Notes: a model not told the origin generated them from the letters alone. Counted from the first letter of the stretch, positions 16,690 to 27,524 are shown. The stretch: DNA of 64,000 nt from Paraburkholderia sediminicola (GCF_902859805.1 NZ_CADIKC010000019.1:1-64000); one strand, 5' to 3'. Program-made: numbers and translations.

Positions 16690-17745
16690 TTAGAAGCCCA
16701 AAGCGATAGCCAATAACCCGCTGACCACCCCGCAAACCACCACGGCCAGTGCTACCACCGTCAGCACGCGCCTGGGGAACGAGCGCCCAAGCATGGCCAT
16801 CGACGGCACGCTGATCAGCGGCAGCGTCATCAGCAACGCGCCAGCCGGACCCGCAGCCATGCCGAAGGAGAGCATGGCCTGAATGATCGGCACTTCGCCC
16901 GCGGTCGGAATCACGAACAGCGTTCCGGCAATCGCCAAAGCGACGATCCACAGCAGGCTGTTATCGATGCTGGGTCCGATGTGCGGGAACAGCCATGCTC
17001 GTGCGGCGCCGAGAATCAGCACCAGGACGATGTATTCAGGAATCAGCCGCAGCGTCATTGTTCCGAGGATTTTCACCCAGCGTGTGAACGCGGTGCCCGG
17101 GTCGTCGGTGGTGACGAGTTGCGCCACGGCTTCGCGCGACGCTTCGGCTTCTTGCGGCGTGACCATGCGGTTCACCAGGTAGCCGAGACCGAACACCATC
17201 ACGAGGCCGAGGGCAAGCCGCAAGCCCATCCATTGCCAGCCGAGCACGAAGCCCATGAAGATCAGCGTGGCTGGGTTCAGCGCGGTATTGCCCAGCCAGA
17301 AGGCGATGGCCGCACCCGGTGCTGCCTGACGGGCGCGCAAGCCGGCCACGACCGGCGCCGCGCAGCACGTGCACATCATGCCCGGTAACGACATCAGGCC
17401 GCCCTTCACCACGCTGCTGAAATCGGACCGGCCGAGCGCGCGTGCGACCCACTGAGGCGGAATCAGCGCCTGCACCGCCGAGCCCAGCAGAAGCCCTAGC
17501 ACCATGGCTTGCCAGATCGCCTTGCCGTAGGCCAGTGCGTAATCGAAGGCGGCCTGCCACGAGGCAGCCGGCGCGCTCGACGCCGTGCCCATCAGGATCG
17601 ACTTGCCGATGGAATGCTGACTCGCGGCGACGAAGGCGCGGTTGTAGTACGGAAACCACTTCACATAGAAGAGTCCGACGACGGCGATCAGCAGGAACAC
17701 GATCCAGCCAAGGGCGACGCGGGGCTGCCGAAGGGTTGATTGCAT
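16690..17745 (-). CDS. Permease of the ArsP/DUF318 type, candidate selenium or thiol-metalloid transporter
   Basis: A 351-aa inner-membrane protein with about eight to ten hydrophobic segments. LMSLPGMMCTCCAAPVVAGLR (CTCC at residues 125-128), followed by GAAIAFWLGNTALNPATLIFMGFVL, resembles the Cys-containing half-repeat of DUF318/ArsP permeases. VIPTAGEVPIIQAMLSFGMA is the second half-repeat. ArsP members move trivalent organoarsenicals through Cys ligands. Here the gene follows mnmH by 29 bases and selD upstream, so a role in moving selenium compounds is suggested by context only. Family assignment is fairly sure; substrate is inference. Confidence 0.78.
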   Translation of the reverse strand: MQSTLRQPRVALGWIVFLLIAVVGLFYVKWFPYYNRAFVAASQHSIGKSILMGTASSAPAASWQAAFDYALAYGKAIWQAMVLGLLLGSAVQALIPPQWVARALGRSDFSSVVKGGLMSLPGMMCTCCAAPVVAGLRARQAAPGAAIAFWLGNTALNPATLIFMGFVLGWQWMGLRLALGLVMVFGLGYLVNRMVTPQEAEASREAVAQLVTTDDPGTAFTRWVKILGTMTLRLIPEYIVLVLILGAARAWLFPHIGPSIDNSLLWIVALAIAGTLFVIPTAGEVPIIQAMLSFGMAAGPAGALLMTLPLISVPSMAMLGRSFPRRVLTVVALAVVVCGVVSGLLAIALGF

Positions 17746-17774
17746 GATGAATGGTCTTGAACGTTAGTTTTTAG

Positions 17775-18842
17775 TCAGATGACGGCGAGCGCGTTGTTAT
17801 CGAGCTGGGCAAGCAGGGCCTTTGCCTGCTCAACGAGATCGGCGTCGTTGGGCCGAAAATTCATTTGCAACGCCCGTGGCAACTGCACGAAATGCTGATG
17901 GCTGCTGCGCGCATACGCCGGATCATAGTGCCGCTCGATCAGCTCGCGCGCGAGCTCGGCCCGGCTATTTTCATCGACGAGATGTTGCCAGCCCGTGACA
18001 CGTTCGCGGCTATGCAAACCGATCATCTTCTGCAACTGTGCTTTCAACGATTCAGGATCGTCGAACAGATGCGCATAGTCATGCAGCAGGAACGCCGCGC
18101 GGTCTTCGTGGCTCGACAGCACTTCGACGCAGGCGCCCTGATGAAACGTGTCGAGGAGCGCGAGCGGCAGCGCAACCGAACCGATTCGCCGGCTCTCCGC
18201 TTCGACGAACACCGGCCGTTTGGGATCGAATGTGCGCAGAGCAGTCACCAGCAGTGTGTCGAAGCGCTTTTGCGACGGCTGCTCAATGCCGGCCCATGCG
18301 CCGAGCAGCGAGCCGCGATGGGCGGCCAGCGCTTCGAGATCCAGCGTCTGCGCGCCCGCCTGGCGCAGCGCCTCGAGCAGGCGTGTCTTGCCGCTGCCGG
18401 TCGGGCCCACTAGCGCGATGTAGTTGAACTTCTTCGGCAGCGTATCGAGGGTGTCCAGCGTCGCGCGCCGATAGCCTTTATAGCCGCCGTCCAGCTGACG
18501 TGCCGGCCAGCCGATCATATTGAACAGCGTCGTGACCGAGCCCGAACGTTTCCCGCCGCGCCAGCAATAGATCAGCGGCCGCCAGTTGCGCGGCCGGTCG
18601 GCGAAGGTGGTTTCCAGGTGGTGCGCGATGTTGCGCGCAACCAGCGCCGCGCCGATCCGCGTGCCTTCGAACGGTGAGACCTGCTTGTAAGTTGTACCGA
18701 CCAGAACACGCTCTTCGTTGCTCAGCACAGGTGCGTTGAGCGCGCCGGGAATGTGGTCTTCGGCGAATTCAAGAGGCGTGCGTACGTCGATGATTTCATC
18801 GAAATCACCGGCTTGATCGAGGCTGACGAGTAGGTTTTTCAA
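17775..18842 (-). CDS. mnmH: tRNA 2-selenouridine synthase
   Basis: A 355-aa enzyme (also SelU/YbbB) that replaces sulfur by selenium at the wobble 2-thiouridine of certain tRNAs, using selenophosphate. The N-terminal rhodanese domain (about 1-125) carries the catalytic Cys93 in LIYCWRGGKRSGS. The C-terminal P-loop domain has GPTGSGKT (146-153) and the characteristic DLEALAAHRGSLLGA. Length matches the family (about 360). It lies between selD, its selenophosphate supplier, and the permease gene, all on the minus strand, probably as one transcript. Gaps are 145 bases to selD and 29 to the permease. Confidence 0.96.
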   Translation of the reverse strand: MKNLLVSLDQAGDFDEIIDVRTPLEFAEDHIPGALNAPVLSNEERVLVGTTYKQVSPFEGTRIGAALVARNIAHHLETTFADRPRNWRPLIYCWRGGKRSGSVTTLFNMIGWPARQLDGGYKGYRRATLDTLDTLPKKFNYIALVGPTGSGKTRLLEALRQAGAQTLDLEALAAHRGSLLGAWAGIEQPSQKRFDTLLVTALRTFDPKRPVFVEAESRRIGSVALPLALLDTFHQGACVEVLSSHEDRAAFLLHDYAHLFDDPESLKAQLQKMIGLHSRERVTGWQHLVDENSRAELARELIERHYDPAYARSSHQHFVQLPRALQMNFRPNDADLVEQAKALLAQLDNNALAVI

Positions 18843-18987
18843 GGGGTTACGGACGAAACGGACCGGCGGGGGAAGCGAAATTATCGCATGCGGCGTGAAT
18901 ACCGGCTGGCGAGCCGCCCAGGCCCGCTTCCAGGAACTGCGGCTTGCCTTGCTTCGCTCGGCCTTGCCGATGAAACCCGCTTGCGAC

Positions 18988-20052
18988 TCAGCTAACTTCG
19001 ACTCGCTTTTCTCCCCTGACCATTTCGCCGATCACACACGCCTCGTGGAAACCGTCGGCGCGGAACAGGGCGAGCACTTCGTCGACTACAGCCGGCGCGC
19101 ACGAAACCAGCAGGCCGCCCGAGGTTTGCGGATCGGTGAGCAGGGTGCGAGCCGTCGACGGCAATGAGGAGGGCAAAACGATATCTTTACCGTAAGCGTC
19201 CCAGTTGCGCCCGGAAGCGCCGGTAAAAATGCCGGCTTCCGCGAAGCTGACCACATCCGGCAGCCAGGGCAGATCTGCATAGCGCACGCGGGCGGTCAGA
19301 TTCGACCCGCGGGCCAATTCCAGCGTATGGCCCAGTAAGCCGAAACCGGTGATGTCTGTGAGGGCATGTACGCCGTCAAGCGCGGACAGCGCCGCGCCCG
19401 GCCGGTTGAGTTTGGTCGTGGCCGCGATCATCGCAGCGTAGCCGTTTGAATCGAGCCGGTCCTTTTTCAACGCCGCCGACAGCACGCCCACGCCCAGCGG
19501 TTTGCCGAGGATCAGCACGTCGCCAGCCCGTGCGCCAGCATTGCGTTTGACTCGCCGCGGATCGACCACACCGATCGCAACCAGGCCATAGATCGGCTCC
19601 ACCGAATCGATCGAATGACCGCCGGCGAGGGGAATGCCGGCCTCGGCGCAGACGGACTCGCCACCCTTCAACACCGCTGCGATCACGTCGTGCGGCAGCA
19701 CATTGATCGGCATGCCGACTATCGCCAGCGCCATGATCGGCTTGCCGCCCATGGCGTAGACGTCGGACAGTGCATTGGTTGCGGCGATGCGGCCGAAGTC
19801 GAACGGGTCGTCGACGATCGGCATGAAGAAATCGGTGGTGGCGACGATCGCCTGCTCGTCGTTGAGCCGGTAGACGGCGGCGTCGTCGGCGGTATCGTTG
19901 CCGACCAGCAGGTCGGGGAAGAACGGCAGCGGCGCGCTGCGCTTGAGCAGATCGGCGAGCAGGCCGGGAGCGATCTTGCAGCCGCAGCCTCCGCCGTGCG
20001 ACAGGCTGGTCAGGCGGGGCGAAGGGTTTGCTGCTGGGAGGGTGTCGGTCAT
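18988..20052 (-). CDS. selD: Selenide, water dikinase (selenophosphate synthase)
   Basis: A 354-aa enzyme converting selenide and ATP to selenophosphate. The glycine-rich active-site segment SHGGGCGCK (residues 18-26) holds catalytic Cys23 and Lys26; the nucleophile is Cys, not selenocysteine. Further family motifs are GNDTADDAAVY, TTDFFMPIVDDPFDFGRIAATNALSDVYAMGG and DPQTSGGLL. The open frame reaches 20166, but the ATG at 20052 gives the usual N-terminus and length. It is divergent from fdoG and supplies both SelA/SelC and MnmH, which sit in the same locus. Confidence 0.96.
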   Translation of the reverse strand: MTDTLPAANPSPRLTSLSHGGGCGCKIAPGLLADLLKRSAPLPFFPDLLVGNDTADDAAVYRLNDEQAIVATTDFFMPIVDDPFDFGRIAATNALSDVYAMGGKPIMALAIVGMPINVLPHDVIAAVLKGGESVCAEAGIPLAGGHSIDSVEPIYGLVAIGVVDPRRVKRNAGARAGDVLILGKPLGVGVLSAALKKDRLDSNGYAAMIAATTKLNRPGAALSALDGVHALTDITGFGLLGHTLELARGSNLTARVRYADLPWLPDVVSFAEAGIFTGASGRNWDAYGKDIVLPSSLPSTARTLLTDPQTSGGLLVSCAPAVVDEVLALFRADGFHEACVIGEMVRGEKRVEVS

Positions 20053-20306
20053 GTGTAGCGCGGATTTCAGGCTTCGAATGACCACATTATGGCCGTTGTT
20101 CGCGCGCTGCGCAGAACCGCGGCTACTCACGGCGTGGGTCGTTGCGGACGCAATCAACTGATGCAAGTGGAAAAGTGCCGCTTCTGTTAAATCGGCTGTG
20201 GCGCTTCATATTTAAGAACTTTAAAGAGATGGGGAGTCTGGCTGCAGGACTTCATATCGGCCTCTATAATCGTTATTAGTATCCCAAAAAGAGCCGAGGC
20301 CATTAC

Positions 20307-23300
20307 ATGACCCACATGTCCCGGCGACAGTTTCTGAAGGTCTCCGCCACCACGCTCGCCGGATCAAGTTTGGCCCTCATGGGCTTCTCTCCGGCACCCG
20401 CGCTGGCCGAGGTTCGTCAGTACAAACTGTCGCGCACAACCGAAACCCGCAACACCTGCCCGTACTGTTCGGTGGGCTGCGGCATCCTGATGTACGGACT
20501 TGGCGACAACGCCAAGAATGCAAAGTCCAGCATCATCCACATTGAAGGCGATCCTGATCATCCGGTGAATCGCGGCACGTTGTGCCCGAAGGGCGCGAGC
20601 CTGATCGACTTCATTCACAGCCCGAGCCGGTTGAAGTATCCGGAGTACCGCGCGGCTGGGTCGAATGAATGGAAGCGGATTTCCTGGGAAGACGCGCTCG
20701 ATCGTATCGCCAAGCTAATGAAGGAAGACCGCGACGCCAATTTCGTCGAGACGACGGAAGACGGCAAGAAGGTCAACCGCTGGCTGACCACCGGCATGCT
20801 CGCAGCATCGGCCGGCAGTAACGAGGTGGGATATTTGACGCACAAGACTGTCCGCAGTCTTGGCATGCTGGCATTCGACAATCAGGCGCGTGTCTGACAT
20901 GGCCCGACGGTGGCAGGTCTTGCCCCGACGTTTGGCCGTGGAGCGATGACGAACCATTGGGTCGACATCAAGAACGCGGATGTGATTCTCGTGATGGGCG
21001 GCAATGCAGCCGAGGCGCACCCGTGCGGATTCAAGTGGGTCACGGAAGCGAAGGCGCATCGCAAGGCAAGGTTGGTCGTGGTCGATCCGCGCTTTACGCG
21101 CACGGCCTCGGTTGCGGATTACTACGCGCAGATTCGCACCGGCTCGGACATCGTGTTCCTCGGCGGGGTGATCAACTATTTGCTCACCAACGACAAGATT
21201 CAGCACGAGTACGTCAAGAATTACACGGATATGCCGTTCATCGTGCGGGAGGATTTCTCGTTCAAGGACGGCTTGTATTCCGGCTACGACGCGGATAAAC
21301 GCAGCTACGACAAGAGCACGTGGGACTACGAGATTGGCGAGGACGGTTACGCCAAAATCGATCCGACACTGCAGCACCCGCGCTGCGTCTATCAGCTGAT
21401 GAAGCAGCACTACTCGCGCTATACGCCCGAACAGGTCGAGCGGACCTGCGGCACACCGAAGGAAAAATTCCTCAAGGTGTGCGAGATGCTGGCGTCGACG
21501 GCCGTCCCGGGGCGTGCCGGCACGATCCTGTACGCGCTCGGCTGGACGCATCACTCGATTGGCGCGCAGATCATCCGCACCGGCGCGATGGTGCAATTGC
21601 TGCTGGGCAACATCGGCATTGCGGGCGGCGGCATGAATGCGCTGCGCGGTCACTCGAACATTCAGGGTTTGACCGACCTGGGTTTGATGTCGAACCTGTT
21701 GCCGGGCTACATGACGTTGCCGATGGAAGCCGAGCAGGACTTCGACGCCTTCATCACGAAGCGCGCGAGCCAGCCGTTGCGGCCGAACCAGTTGAGCTAC
21801 TGGCGCAACTACCGCGCGTTTCACGTCAGCTTTATGAAGTCATGGTGGGGCGATAACGCGACCGCCGAGAACAACTTCGGCTACGACTATCTGCCGAAGC
21901 TCGATAAGTCATACGACATGCTGCAGGTCTTCGAGCTGATGAATCAAGGCAAGATGACCGGCTACATCGCACAGGGCTTCAACCCGCTTGCCGCGGCGCC
22001 GAACAAGGCGAAGATCGGCGCGAGTCTGGCCAGGTTGAAGTGGCTTGTCATCATGGATCCGCTCGCCACCGAAACTTCGGAGTTCTGGAAGAACTTCGGC
22101 GAGTTCAACGACGTGGACCCGTCGACGATTCAAACGGAAGTTTTCCGTTTGCCTACCACGTGTTTCGCCGAAGAGCGCGGCTCGCTAGTCAGTTCCAGCC
22201 GCGTGCTGCAGTGGCACTGGCAGGGCGCTGACGGCCCGGGCGAGGCGAAGAGCGACCTCGAGATCATGTCGGGGTTGTGGCTGCGTATTCGCAAGGCTTA
22301 TAAGGAGAACGGCGGCAAGTATCCCGATCCGATTCTCAACATGAGCTGGCCTTACTCCGATCCGGAAAGCCCGACACCTGAAGAACTCGCCATGGAGTTC
22401 AACGGCAAGGCGCTCGCCGACGTGACCGACGCCACCGACAAAACCAAGGTGCTCGCGAAGAAAGGCGAGCAGCTGGCGGGCTTCGCGCAATTGCGCGACG
22501 ACGGCAGCACCGCGAGCGGTTGCTGGATCTTCTGTGGTGCGTGGACTCAGGCGGGCAACCAGATGGGCCGTCGCGACAACTCGGACCCGACCGGCATCGG
22601 CAATACGTTGAACTGGGCGTGGGCATGGCCTGCGAACCGGCGGATTCTGTACAACCGCGCTTCGTGCGACGTCAGCGGCAAACCGTTCGACTCCACGCGC
22701 AAGCTGATCGCGTGGAACGGTAAGACGTGGAGCGGTGCCGACATTCCCGACTTCAAGGTGGACGAGCCGCCTGAAAATGGCATGAATCCGTTCATCATGA
22801 ATGCGGAGGGCGTGGCGCGCTTCTTCTCGCGCGACGGTTTGGTGGAAGGTCCGTTCCCCGAGCACTACGAACCGTTTGAAACGCCGCTCGGCTATAACCC
22901 GCTGCATCCGGATAACAAGGCGGTCGTCAGCAGTCCGGCGGCGCGCGTGTTCCCGGACGACCGGGCCGCTTTCGGCACGCATGAGAACTTCCCGCATACG
23001 GCCACCACGTATCGTCTGACCGAACATTTCCACTACTGGACCAAGCACGCGCGTTTGAATGCGATCGTGCAGCCGCAACAGTTCGTGGAGATCGGCGAGG
23101 ATCTGGCGAAGGAGGTGGGCGTGGTCGCGGGGGATCGCGTGAAGGTATCGTCCAACCGTGGGCACATCATTGCGATTGCGCTCGTCACCAAGCGGATCAA
23201 GCCGCTGATGATCGAAGGGAAAAAGGTCCAGACAGTCGGGTTGCCCTTGCATTGGGGCTTCAAGGGGCTCGCGAAACCGGGCTATCTCGTCAATACGCTG

Positions 23301-23375
23301 ACGCCCTCCGTGGGCGACGGGAATTCGCAAACACCGGAATTCAAGTCGTTTCTCGTCAAGGTCGAAAAGGTATAG
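20307..23375 (+). CDS. fdoG: Formate dehydrogenase (N/O type) major subunit, selenoprotein with in-frame UGA
   Basis: A 1022-aa periplasmic molybdo- or tungstopterin selenoenzyme oxidising formate to CO2. A Tat signal is at the start (SRRQFLK, residues 5-11). A [4Fe-4S] site is formed by CPYC, C58 and C93 (CPKGA). Codon 197 is TGA (20895-20897), placed exactly where FdnG/FdoG have selenocysteine (ARV-Sec-HGPTVAGLAPTFGRG). The frame then continues uninterrupted to 23375. A bSECIS hairpin follows the UGA directly. selA, selB, selC and selD are all within this window, so readthrough is credible and this is not a broken gene. ATG 20307 has GAGG seven bases upstream, and a TATAAT at 20265-20270 may be the -10. 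Confidence 0.96.
20895..20937 (+). promoter_or_regulatory. Sec UGA codon and bSECIS hairpin in fdoG
   Basis: After TGA (20895-20897), GGCC (20901-20904) can pair with GGCC (20934-20937). The upper stem is GG (20909-20910), a bulged T (20911), GGCA (20912-20915), the loop GGTCT (20916-20920), TGCC (20921-20924) and CC (20925-20926). The bulged U below a GGUCU-type apical loop, at the usual distance from the UGA, is the pattern SelB recognises in the E. coli fdhF and fdnG elements. Confidence 0.88.
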
Positions 23376-23384
23376 GGAGAAGAG

Positions 23385-24317
23385 ATGGCACTGCAATCAC
23401 TGGATATCAAACGCCTCTCGGCCACGACCTTGCCCGAACCGCAAGTGCGTGAGCCGGTGACGGGCACGGTCGCCAAGCTCATCGACGTATCGAAGTGCAT
23501 TGGCTGCAAGGCGTGTCAGACGGCCTGCATGGAGTGGAACAATCTGCGCGACGAGATCGGCACGACAACCGGCATCTATGACAACCCGCGCGATCTGTCT
23601 GAGCATTCGTGGACTGTTATGCGGTTCTCGGAGTACGAGAACACCGAGGGCGATCTCGAGTGGCTGATCCGCAAGGACGGCTGCATGCACTGCGAGGATC
23701 CGGGCTGTCTGAAGGCCTGTCCCTCGCCGGGCGCAATCGTGCAGTACACGAACGGTATCGTGGATTTTCACGAGGAAAACTGCATCGGCTGCGGCTATTG
23801 CATCACCGGCTGCCCGTTCAACGTGCCGCGCATTTCGAAGAAGGACAACCGCGCGTACAAGTGCACGCTGTGTTCGGATCGCGTGGCTGTCGGTCAGGAA
23901 CCGGCGTGCGTGAAGACCTGCCCGACCGGCGCGATCATGTTCGGCACCAAGGAGGACATGAAGCAGCAGGCGGCGGATCGGATTGTCGATCTGAAGGAGC
24001 GCGGTTTCCAGAACGCCGGTTTGTACGATCCTGCCGGTGTGGGCGGCACGCATGTGATGTACGTGCTGCATCACGCCGACAAAGCCAACCTGTATCACGG
24101 TTTGCCGCAGAATCCGAAGATCAGCGTGATGGTTTCTCTGTGGAAAGGTCTGGCGAAACCGCTCGCGCTGGCGGGTGTCGCGTTTGCTGCGGTGGCAGGG
24201 TTCTTCCACTACACCCGTGTCGGCCCGAACGAGGTGACGGAGGCAGAAGAAGCCGAAGCACAGCACGAAGCTGATGAAGCACGCCGTTCGCGGGAGGCAT
24301 CCGATGAAGCACGCTGA
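23385..24317 (+). CDS. fdoH: Formate dehydrogenase iron-sulfur (beta) subunit
   Basis: A 310-aa electron-transfer subunit with four [4Fe-4S] sites. Cys clusters occur in [14 protein letters not shown] (about residues 38-51), [14 protein letters not shown] (about 100-113), [16 protein letters not shown] (about 133-148) and KCTLCSDR...CVKTCP. A single C-terminal membrane helix ([21 protein letters not shown]) anchors it to the inner membrane, as in FdnH/FdoH. The tail is highly charged. It starts nine bases after fdoG and overlaps fdoI by 14 bases. It passes electrons from the selenosubunit to the cytochrome. Confidence 0.95.
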   Translation: MALQSLDIKRLSATTLPEPQVREPVTGTVAKLIDVSKCIGCKACQTACMEWNNLRDEIGTTTGIYDNPRDLSEHSWTVMRFSEYENTEGDLEWLIRKDGCMHCEDPGCLKACPSPGAIVQYTNGIVDFHEENCIGCGYCITGCPFNVPRISKKDNRAYKCTLCSDRVAVGQEPACVKTCPTGAIMFGTKEDMKQQAADRIVDLKERGFQNAGLYDPAGVGGTHVMYVLHHADKANLYHGLPQNPKISVMVSLWKGLAKPLALAGVAFAAVAGFFHYTRVGPNEVTEAEEAEAQHEADEARRSREASDEAR

Positions 24318-24969
24318 AAATCACGAACACGTTGTGCTGAAAGACGTGAAGGGCAACAGCCTGATCCAGCGCTACACGCCGAATGAACGGACGAATCACT
24401 GGATCACCGCCATCACGTTCGTCCTGCTGGCGCTCTCCGGCCTCGCCATGTTTCATCCGGCGATGTCGTGGCTGTACGCGATCTTTGGGGGCGGGCAATG
24501 GACGCGGATTCTGCATCCGTTTGTCGGCTGCGTGATGTTCCTGTCGTTCCTGATCCTTGCGTTGCGCTTCTGGCATCACAACTATCTGGACAAAGCCGAC
24601 ATCCAGTGGATGAAGCAGATCGACGACGTGCTCAACAATCGTGAGGAAAAACTCCCCGCGATCGGAAAGTACAACGCGGGTCAAAAGCTGCTATTTTTCA
24701 CTATGGTGATTTGCCTGCTGCTATTGCTGGCGAGCGGCATTGTGATCTGGCGGCGCTATTTCTCGTTCTATTTTCCGATCGAGATCATCCGCCTCGCCGC
24801 GTTGGTTCATGCTGCGGCTGCGTTTGTGTTGATCGTTGGCATCGTCGTGCATATTTATGCGGCGTTATGGATCAAGGGTTCGATCGGCGCGATGACGCGC
24901 GGTACCGTGACCTATGGATGGGCCAGAAAGCATCATCCGAACTGGTTCAAGGAAATCATCGGCAAGTAG
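24304..24969 (+). CDS. fdoI: Formate dehydrogenase cytochrome b556 (gamma) subunit
   Basis: A 221-aa inner-membrane diheme cytochrome b with four hydrophobic helices. The family start [30 protein letters not shown] includes a heme-ligand His, and other candidate His residues lie in LHPFVG, LRFWHHN, VHAAAAF and VVHIYAALW. It reduces quinone with electrons from the beta subunit. The start ATG 24304 has GGGAGG six bases upstream, and its first codons overlap the end of fdoH. A strong hairpin follows at 25008. Confidence 0.94.
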   Translation: MKHAENHEHVVLKDVKGNSLIQRYTPNERTNHWITAITFVLLALSGLAMFHPAMSWLYAIFGGGQWTRILHPFVGCVMFLSFLILALRFWHHNYLDKADIQWMKQIDDVLNNREEKLPAIGKYNAGQKLLFFTMVICLLLLLASGIVIWRRYFSFYFPIEIIRLAALVHAAAAFVLIVGIVVHIYAALWIKGSIGAMTRGTVTYGWARKHHPNWFKEIIGK

Positions 24970-25007
24970 GAGCCGCAAGAAGCGTGGCGTAGCTTGCCAT
25001 GCGCCCT

Positions 25008-25043
25008 GAGCCGCCGCCTCTGTTCGACGAACTGCGGCGGCTC
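25008..25043 (+). terminator. Hairpin between fdoI and fdhE (terminator or attenuator)
   Basis: GAGCCGCCGC (25008-25017) pairs with GCGGCGGCTC (25034-25043). The 16-base loop contains a nested GTTCG/CGAAC. TTCAGTTTT follows. It would lower transcription into fdhE-selAB relative to the structural fdo genes, although fdhE starts only 36 bases later. Confidence 0.6.
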
Positions 25044-25078
25044 TTCAGTTTTCAGCGCAGTTTTCAGAGGTCGATACT

Positions 25079-26083
25079 TTGGTTCAACGCATTCTTGAGG
25101 CCGGCGATATCGAATCGCTCGATCACACGGCGATTCCTCGCATCCGCACGCCGGAACGGCTGGCGGTCTTTTCGGCGCGCGCCGCGCGGCTGCGTCAATT
25201 GGCGGCGCTCAGCAATCCGATCGCCGGCTATTTGCGGCTGATGGCTGTGCTGGCTGACGCGCAGCAAGCCGTGATCACCGGCTTCAAGGCAAAGCCGCCC
25301 AGCGCCGAGTTGATCGCGAGTGCGCAGCAGCATTCCATGCCGCTGATTCCGGCGCTTTCCGGCGTGCGCGATCCCGCGTGGCACGAGGTTTTGCTGCAAC
25401 TGCTCGACAAGGTGCAAGCCGCCGGTCCGCTCACACCACCGCTCGAAGCGCTCATTGAAAAGCTGCGAACGCTGGATCAGGCCACGCTCGACACCCAGGC
25501 CGATGCGATCTTTGCGCAGCGCTTCGAGGAAGTCGATCCGGCGAGCGCGCCGTTCATCATGGCCGCGCTGCAAGTCGTATGGACCGACCTCGCTGCCGAC
25601 ATCCACAAGCGGGATGTACCCTACATCGAAACACTGGGCTTGTGTCCCGTGTGCGGGTCGCATCCGGTCGCGAGCATGGTGCGCGTGGGTGGCGCGTATG
25701 ACAATTACCGCTACCTGCAATGCGGTCTGTGTGCGACGGAGTGGCACATGGTCCGCGCGAAATGTTCGAACTGCGATTCGACCAAAGGCATTGCCTATCA
25801 CGCAGTCGGCTCGCAGGACGCTGACGAGGCCACGCGAGAAGCCGATTCGAAGAACGCATCCTTGAAGGCGGAGTCGTGCGACGAATGCCATACTTACCGG
25901 AAGATCGGCATTCAGTCGAAAGACTACGATTTCGAACCGTTCGCGGACGATCTCGCCAGTCTCACGCTGGACCTGCTGATGGGAGCGGAAGGTTACCGGC
26001 GCGCGTCGCCGCATCCGTGGCTCTGGCCCGAACAGGCCGAACCTGCGGCTGATGACTCTTCCGGCGAGTCCGACCGAGAATGA
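25079..26083 (+). CDS. fdhE: Formate dehydrogenase accessory protein FdhE
   Basis: A 334-aa cytoplasmic factor needed for maturation of respiratory formate dehydrogenases. The C-terminal half holds paired CxxC zinc/iron motifs: [25 protein letters not shown] and CDECHTYRK, as in the FdhE rubredoxin-like domains. The start is a TTG at 25079 with AGAGG eight bases upstream, giving the normal N-terminus ([14 protein letters not shown]). Length fits the family (about 310). It sits between the dehydrogenase and selA and overlaps the ribosome site of selA. Confidence 0.93.
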   Translation: MVQRILEAGDIESLDHTAIPRIRTPERLAVFSARAARLRQLAALSNPIAGYLRLMAVLADAQQAVITGFKAKPPSAELIASAQQHSMPLIPALSGVRDPAWHEVLLQLLDKVQAAGPLTPPLEALIEKLRTLDQATLDTQADAIFAQRFEEVDPASAPFIMAALQVVWTDLAADIHKRDVPYIETLGLCPVCGSHPVASMVRVGGAYDNYRYLQCGLCATEWHMVRAKCSNCDSTKGIAYHAVGSQDADEATREADSKNASLKAESCDECHTYRKIGIQSKDYDFEPFADDLASLTLDLLMGAEGYRRASPHPWLWPEQAEPAADDSSGESDRE

Positions 26084-26093
26084 GGATTGCCTC

Positions 26094-27524
26094 GTGAGCG
26101 ATGTAACCGGCTCTGAATTGCGGGCGCTGATGGCGCGTGTGCCGTCGGTAGAAAAGGTGATGGCGTCGGCCGAGTTTGCGGCGTTGCTGACTGAGTTCGG
26201 CCGTACGCAGGTGTTGGGCGCTCTGCGTGACGCACTCGATACGTGGCGCGCTAGCGCGCAGTCCGGCGATGCGTCGGTGAGCGCGCTCGATATTGCGCAA
26301 CTGCAGGTCACCGTCGAGGCCACGCTGCGCCGGCGCAATGCTGCCCGCTTGCGCAGCGTCTTCAATCTGACCGGCACCGTGCTGCATACCAATCTCGGCC
26401 GCGCATTGCTGCCCGACGAAGCGGTGCAAGCCGTCATGAAGGCGCTCACGCAACCGGCCAACCTCGAATTCGATCTCGGCACCGGCAAGCGTGGTGATCG
26501 CGACGATCTGATCGACGAACTCATCTGCGAGTTGACGGGGGCCGAAGCGGCGACCGTGGTCAACAACAATGCCGCGGCAGTGTTGCTCACGTTGTCCGCG
26601 TTGGCGTCGAAGAAAGAAGTGATCGTGTCGCGTGGCGAGCTGGTTGAAATCGGCGGCGCGTTTCGCATTCCCGACATCATGAGCCGCGCTGGCGCCAAGC
26701 TACGCGAAGTCGGCACCACCAACCGCACGCATCTGAAGGATTACGACGAAGCCATCGGTCCGCAAACCGCACTGCTGATGAAAGTCCACACGAGCAATTA
26801 CGCGATCAGCGGATTCACCAAAGAGGTCGGGGTCGACGCCATCGCGCCGCTCGCTCACACGCGTGGTCTTGCTGTTGTGGTGGACCTAGGCAGCGGCACG
26901 CTGGTCGATCTGACGCAATGGGGTTTGCCGCGTGAGACGACGGTGCGCGAAACCATCGAAGCCGGCGCCGACCTCGTCACGTTCAGCGGCGATAAACTGC
27001 TTGGCGGCCCGCAGGCGGGGTTGATCGTTGGCCGGCGTGATCTGATCGCGAAGATCAAGAAGCATCCGCTCAAGCGCGCGCTGCGGGTCGGCAAATTGAC
27101 GCTCGCGGCATTGGAGCCCGTGCTGCAGATGTATCGCGCACCGGAAAAACTCGCTGAGCGGCTGACTACGCTGCGTTTGCTCACGCGACCGGGCGACGAC
27201 ATCCGGCTCACCGCGGAGCGGGTACAACCTGCATTGCAGCGTGTGGCCGGCGATCGCTACATCGTCGTGGTTGAGCCCATGTTCAGCCAGATCGGCAGCG
27301 GGGCATTGCCTGTCGATGTGCTGCCGAGCTACGGCCTTGTCGTCAGGACCGCCGACGGCAAGCGTGGTGGCCGTCAATTGCTCGCGCTCGAGAAGCGCTT
27401 GCGCGAGATGGCGCGGCCGGTCATCGGCCGTATTGCAGACGACGCATTGCGTCTCGATCTGCGCTGTCTTGAAGCCGCCGACGAAGCGCAGTTGATCGAG
27501 CAATTGAAGGACGTGCAGGCATGA
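26094..27524 (+). CDS. selA: L-seryl-tRNA(Sec) selenium transferase
   Basis: A 476-aa PLP enzyme that converts Ser-tRNA(Sec) to Sec-tRNA(Sec) with selenophosphate. The PLP lysine is in [13 protein letters not shown] (about residue 301). Other marks are [47 protein letters not shown] and EVGTTNRTH. The frame opens with an ATG at 26052 inside fdhE. The GTG at 26094 is preferred because TGAGGA lies eight bases upstream. Its end overlaps selB by four bases. Confidence 0.95.
   Translation: MSDVTGSELRALMARVPSVEKVMASAEFAALLTEFGRTQVLGALRDALDTWRASAQSGDASVSALDIAQLQVTVEATLRRRNAARLRSVFNLTGTVLHTNLGRALLPDEAVQAVMKALTQPANLEFDLGTGKRGDRDDLIDELICELTGAEAATVVNNNAAAVLLTLSALASKKEVIVSRGELVEIGGAFRIPDIMSRAGAKLREVGTTNRTHLKDYDEAIGPQTALLMKVHTSNYAISGFTKEVGVDAIAPLAHTRGLAVVVDLGSGTLVDLTQWGLPRETTVRETIEAGADLVTFSGDKLLGGPQAGLIVGRRDLIAKIKKHPLKRALRVGKLTLAALEPVLQMYRAPEKLAERLTTLRLLTRPGDDIRLTAERVQPALQRVAGDRYIVVVEPMFSQIGSGALPVDVLPSYGLVVRTADGKRGGRQLLALEKRLREMARPVIGRIADDALRLDLRCLEAADEAQLIEQLKDVQA

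Noticed and set aside
20307-20897. Formate dehydrogenase gene interrupted by a stop codon (possible pseudogene)
   Set aside because: The TGA is at the conserved selenocysteine position, is followed by a bSECIS-like hairpin, and all selenocysteine genes are present, so it is read as Sec.
20715-21824. 369-codon minus-strand frame
   Set aside because: Shadow of the formate dehydrogenase gene with improbable composition.
22185-23396. 403-codon minus-strand frame
   Set aside because: Antisense to the C-terminal part of the formate dehydrogenase selenosubunit; composition not protein-like.
25064-26728. 554-codon open frame on the minus strand
   Set aside because: It is antisense to fdhE and selA, whose motifs are unmistakable; its translation is rich in Ser and Arg without any domain. 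It is a by-product of GC-rich codon use.
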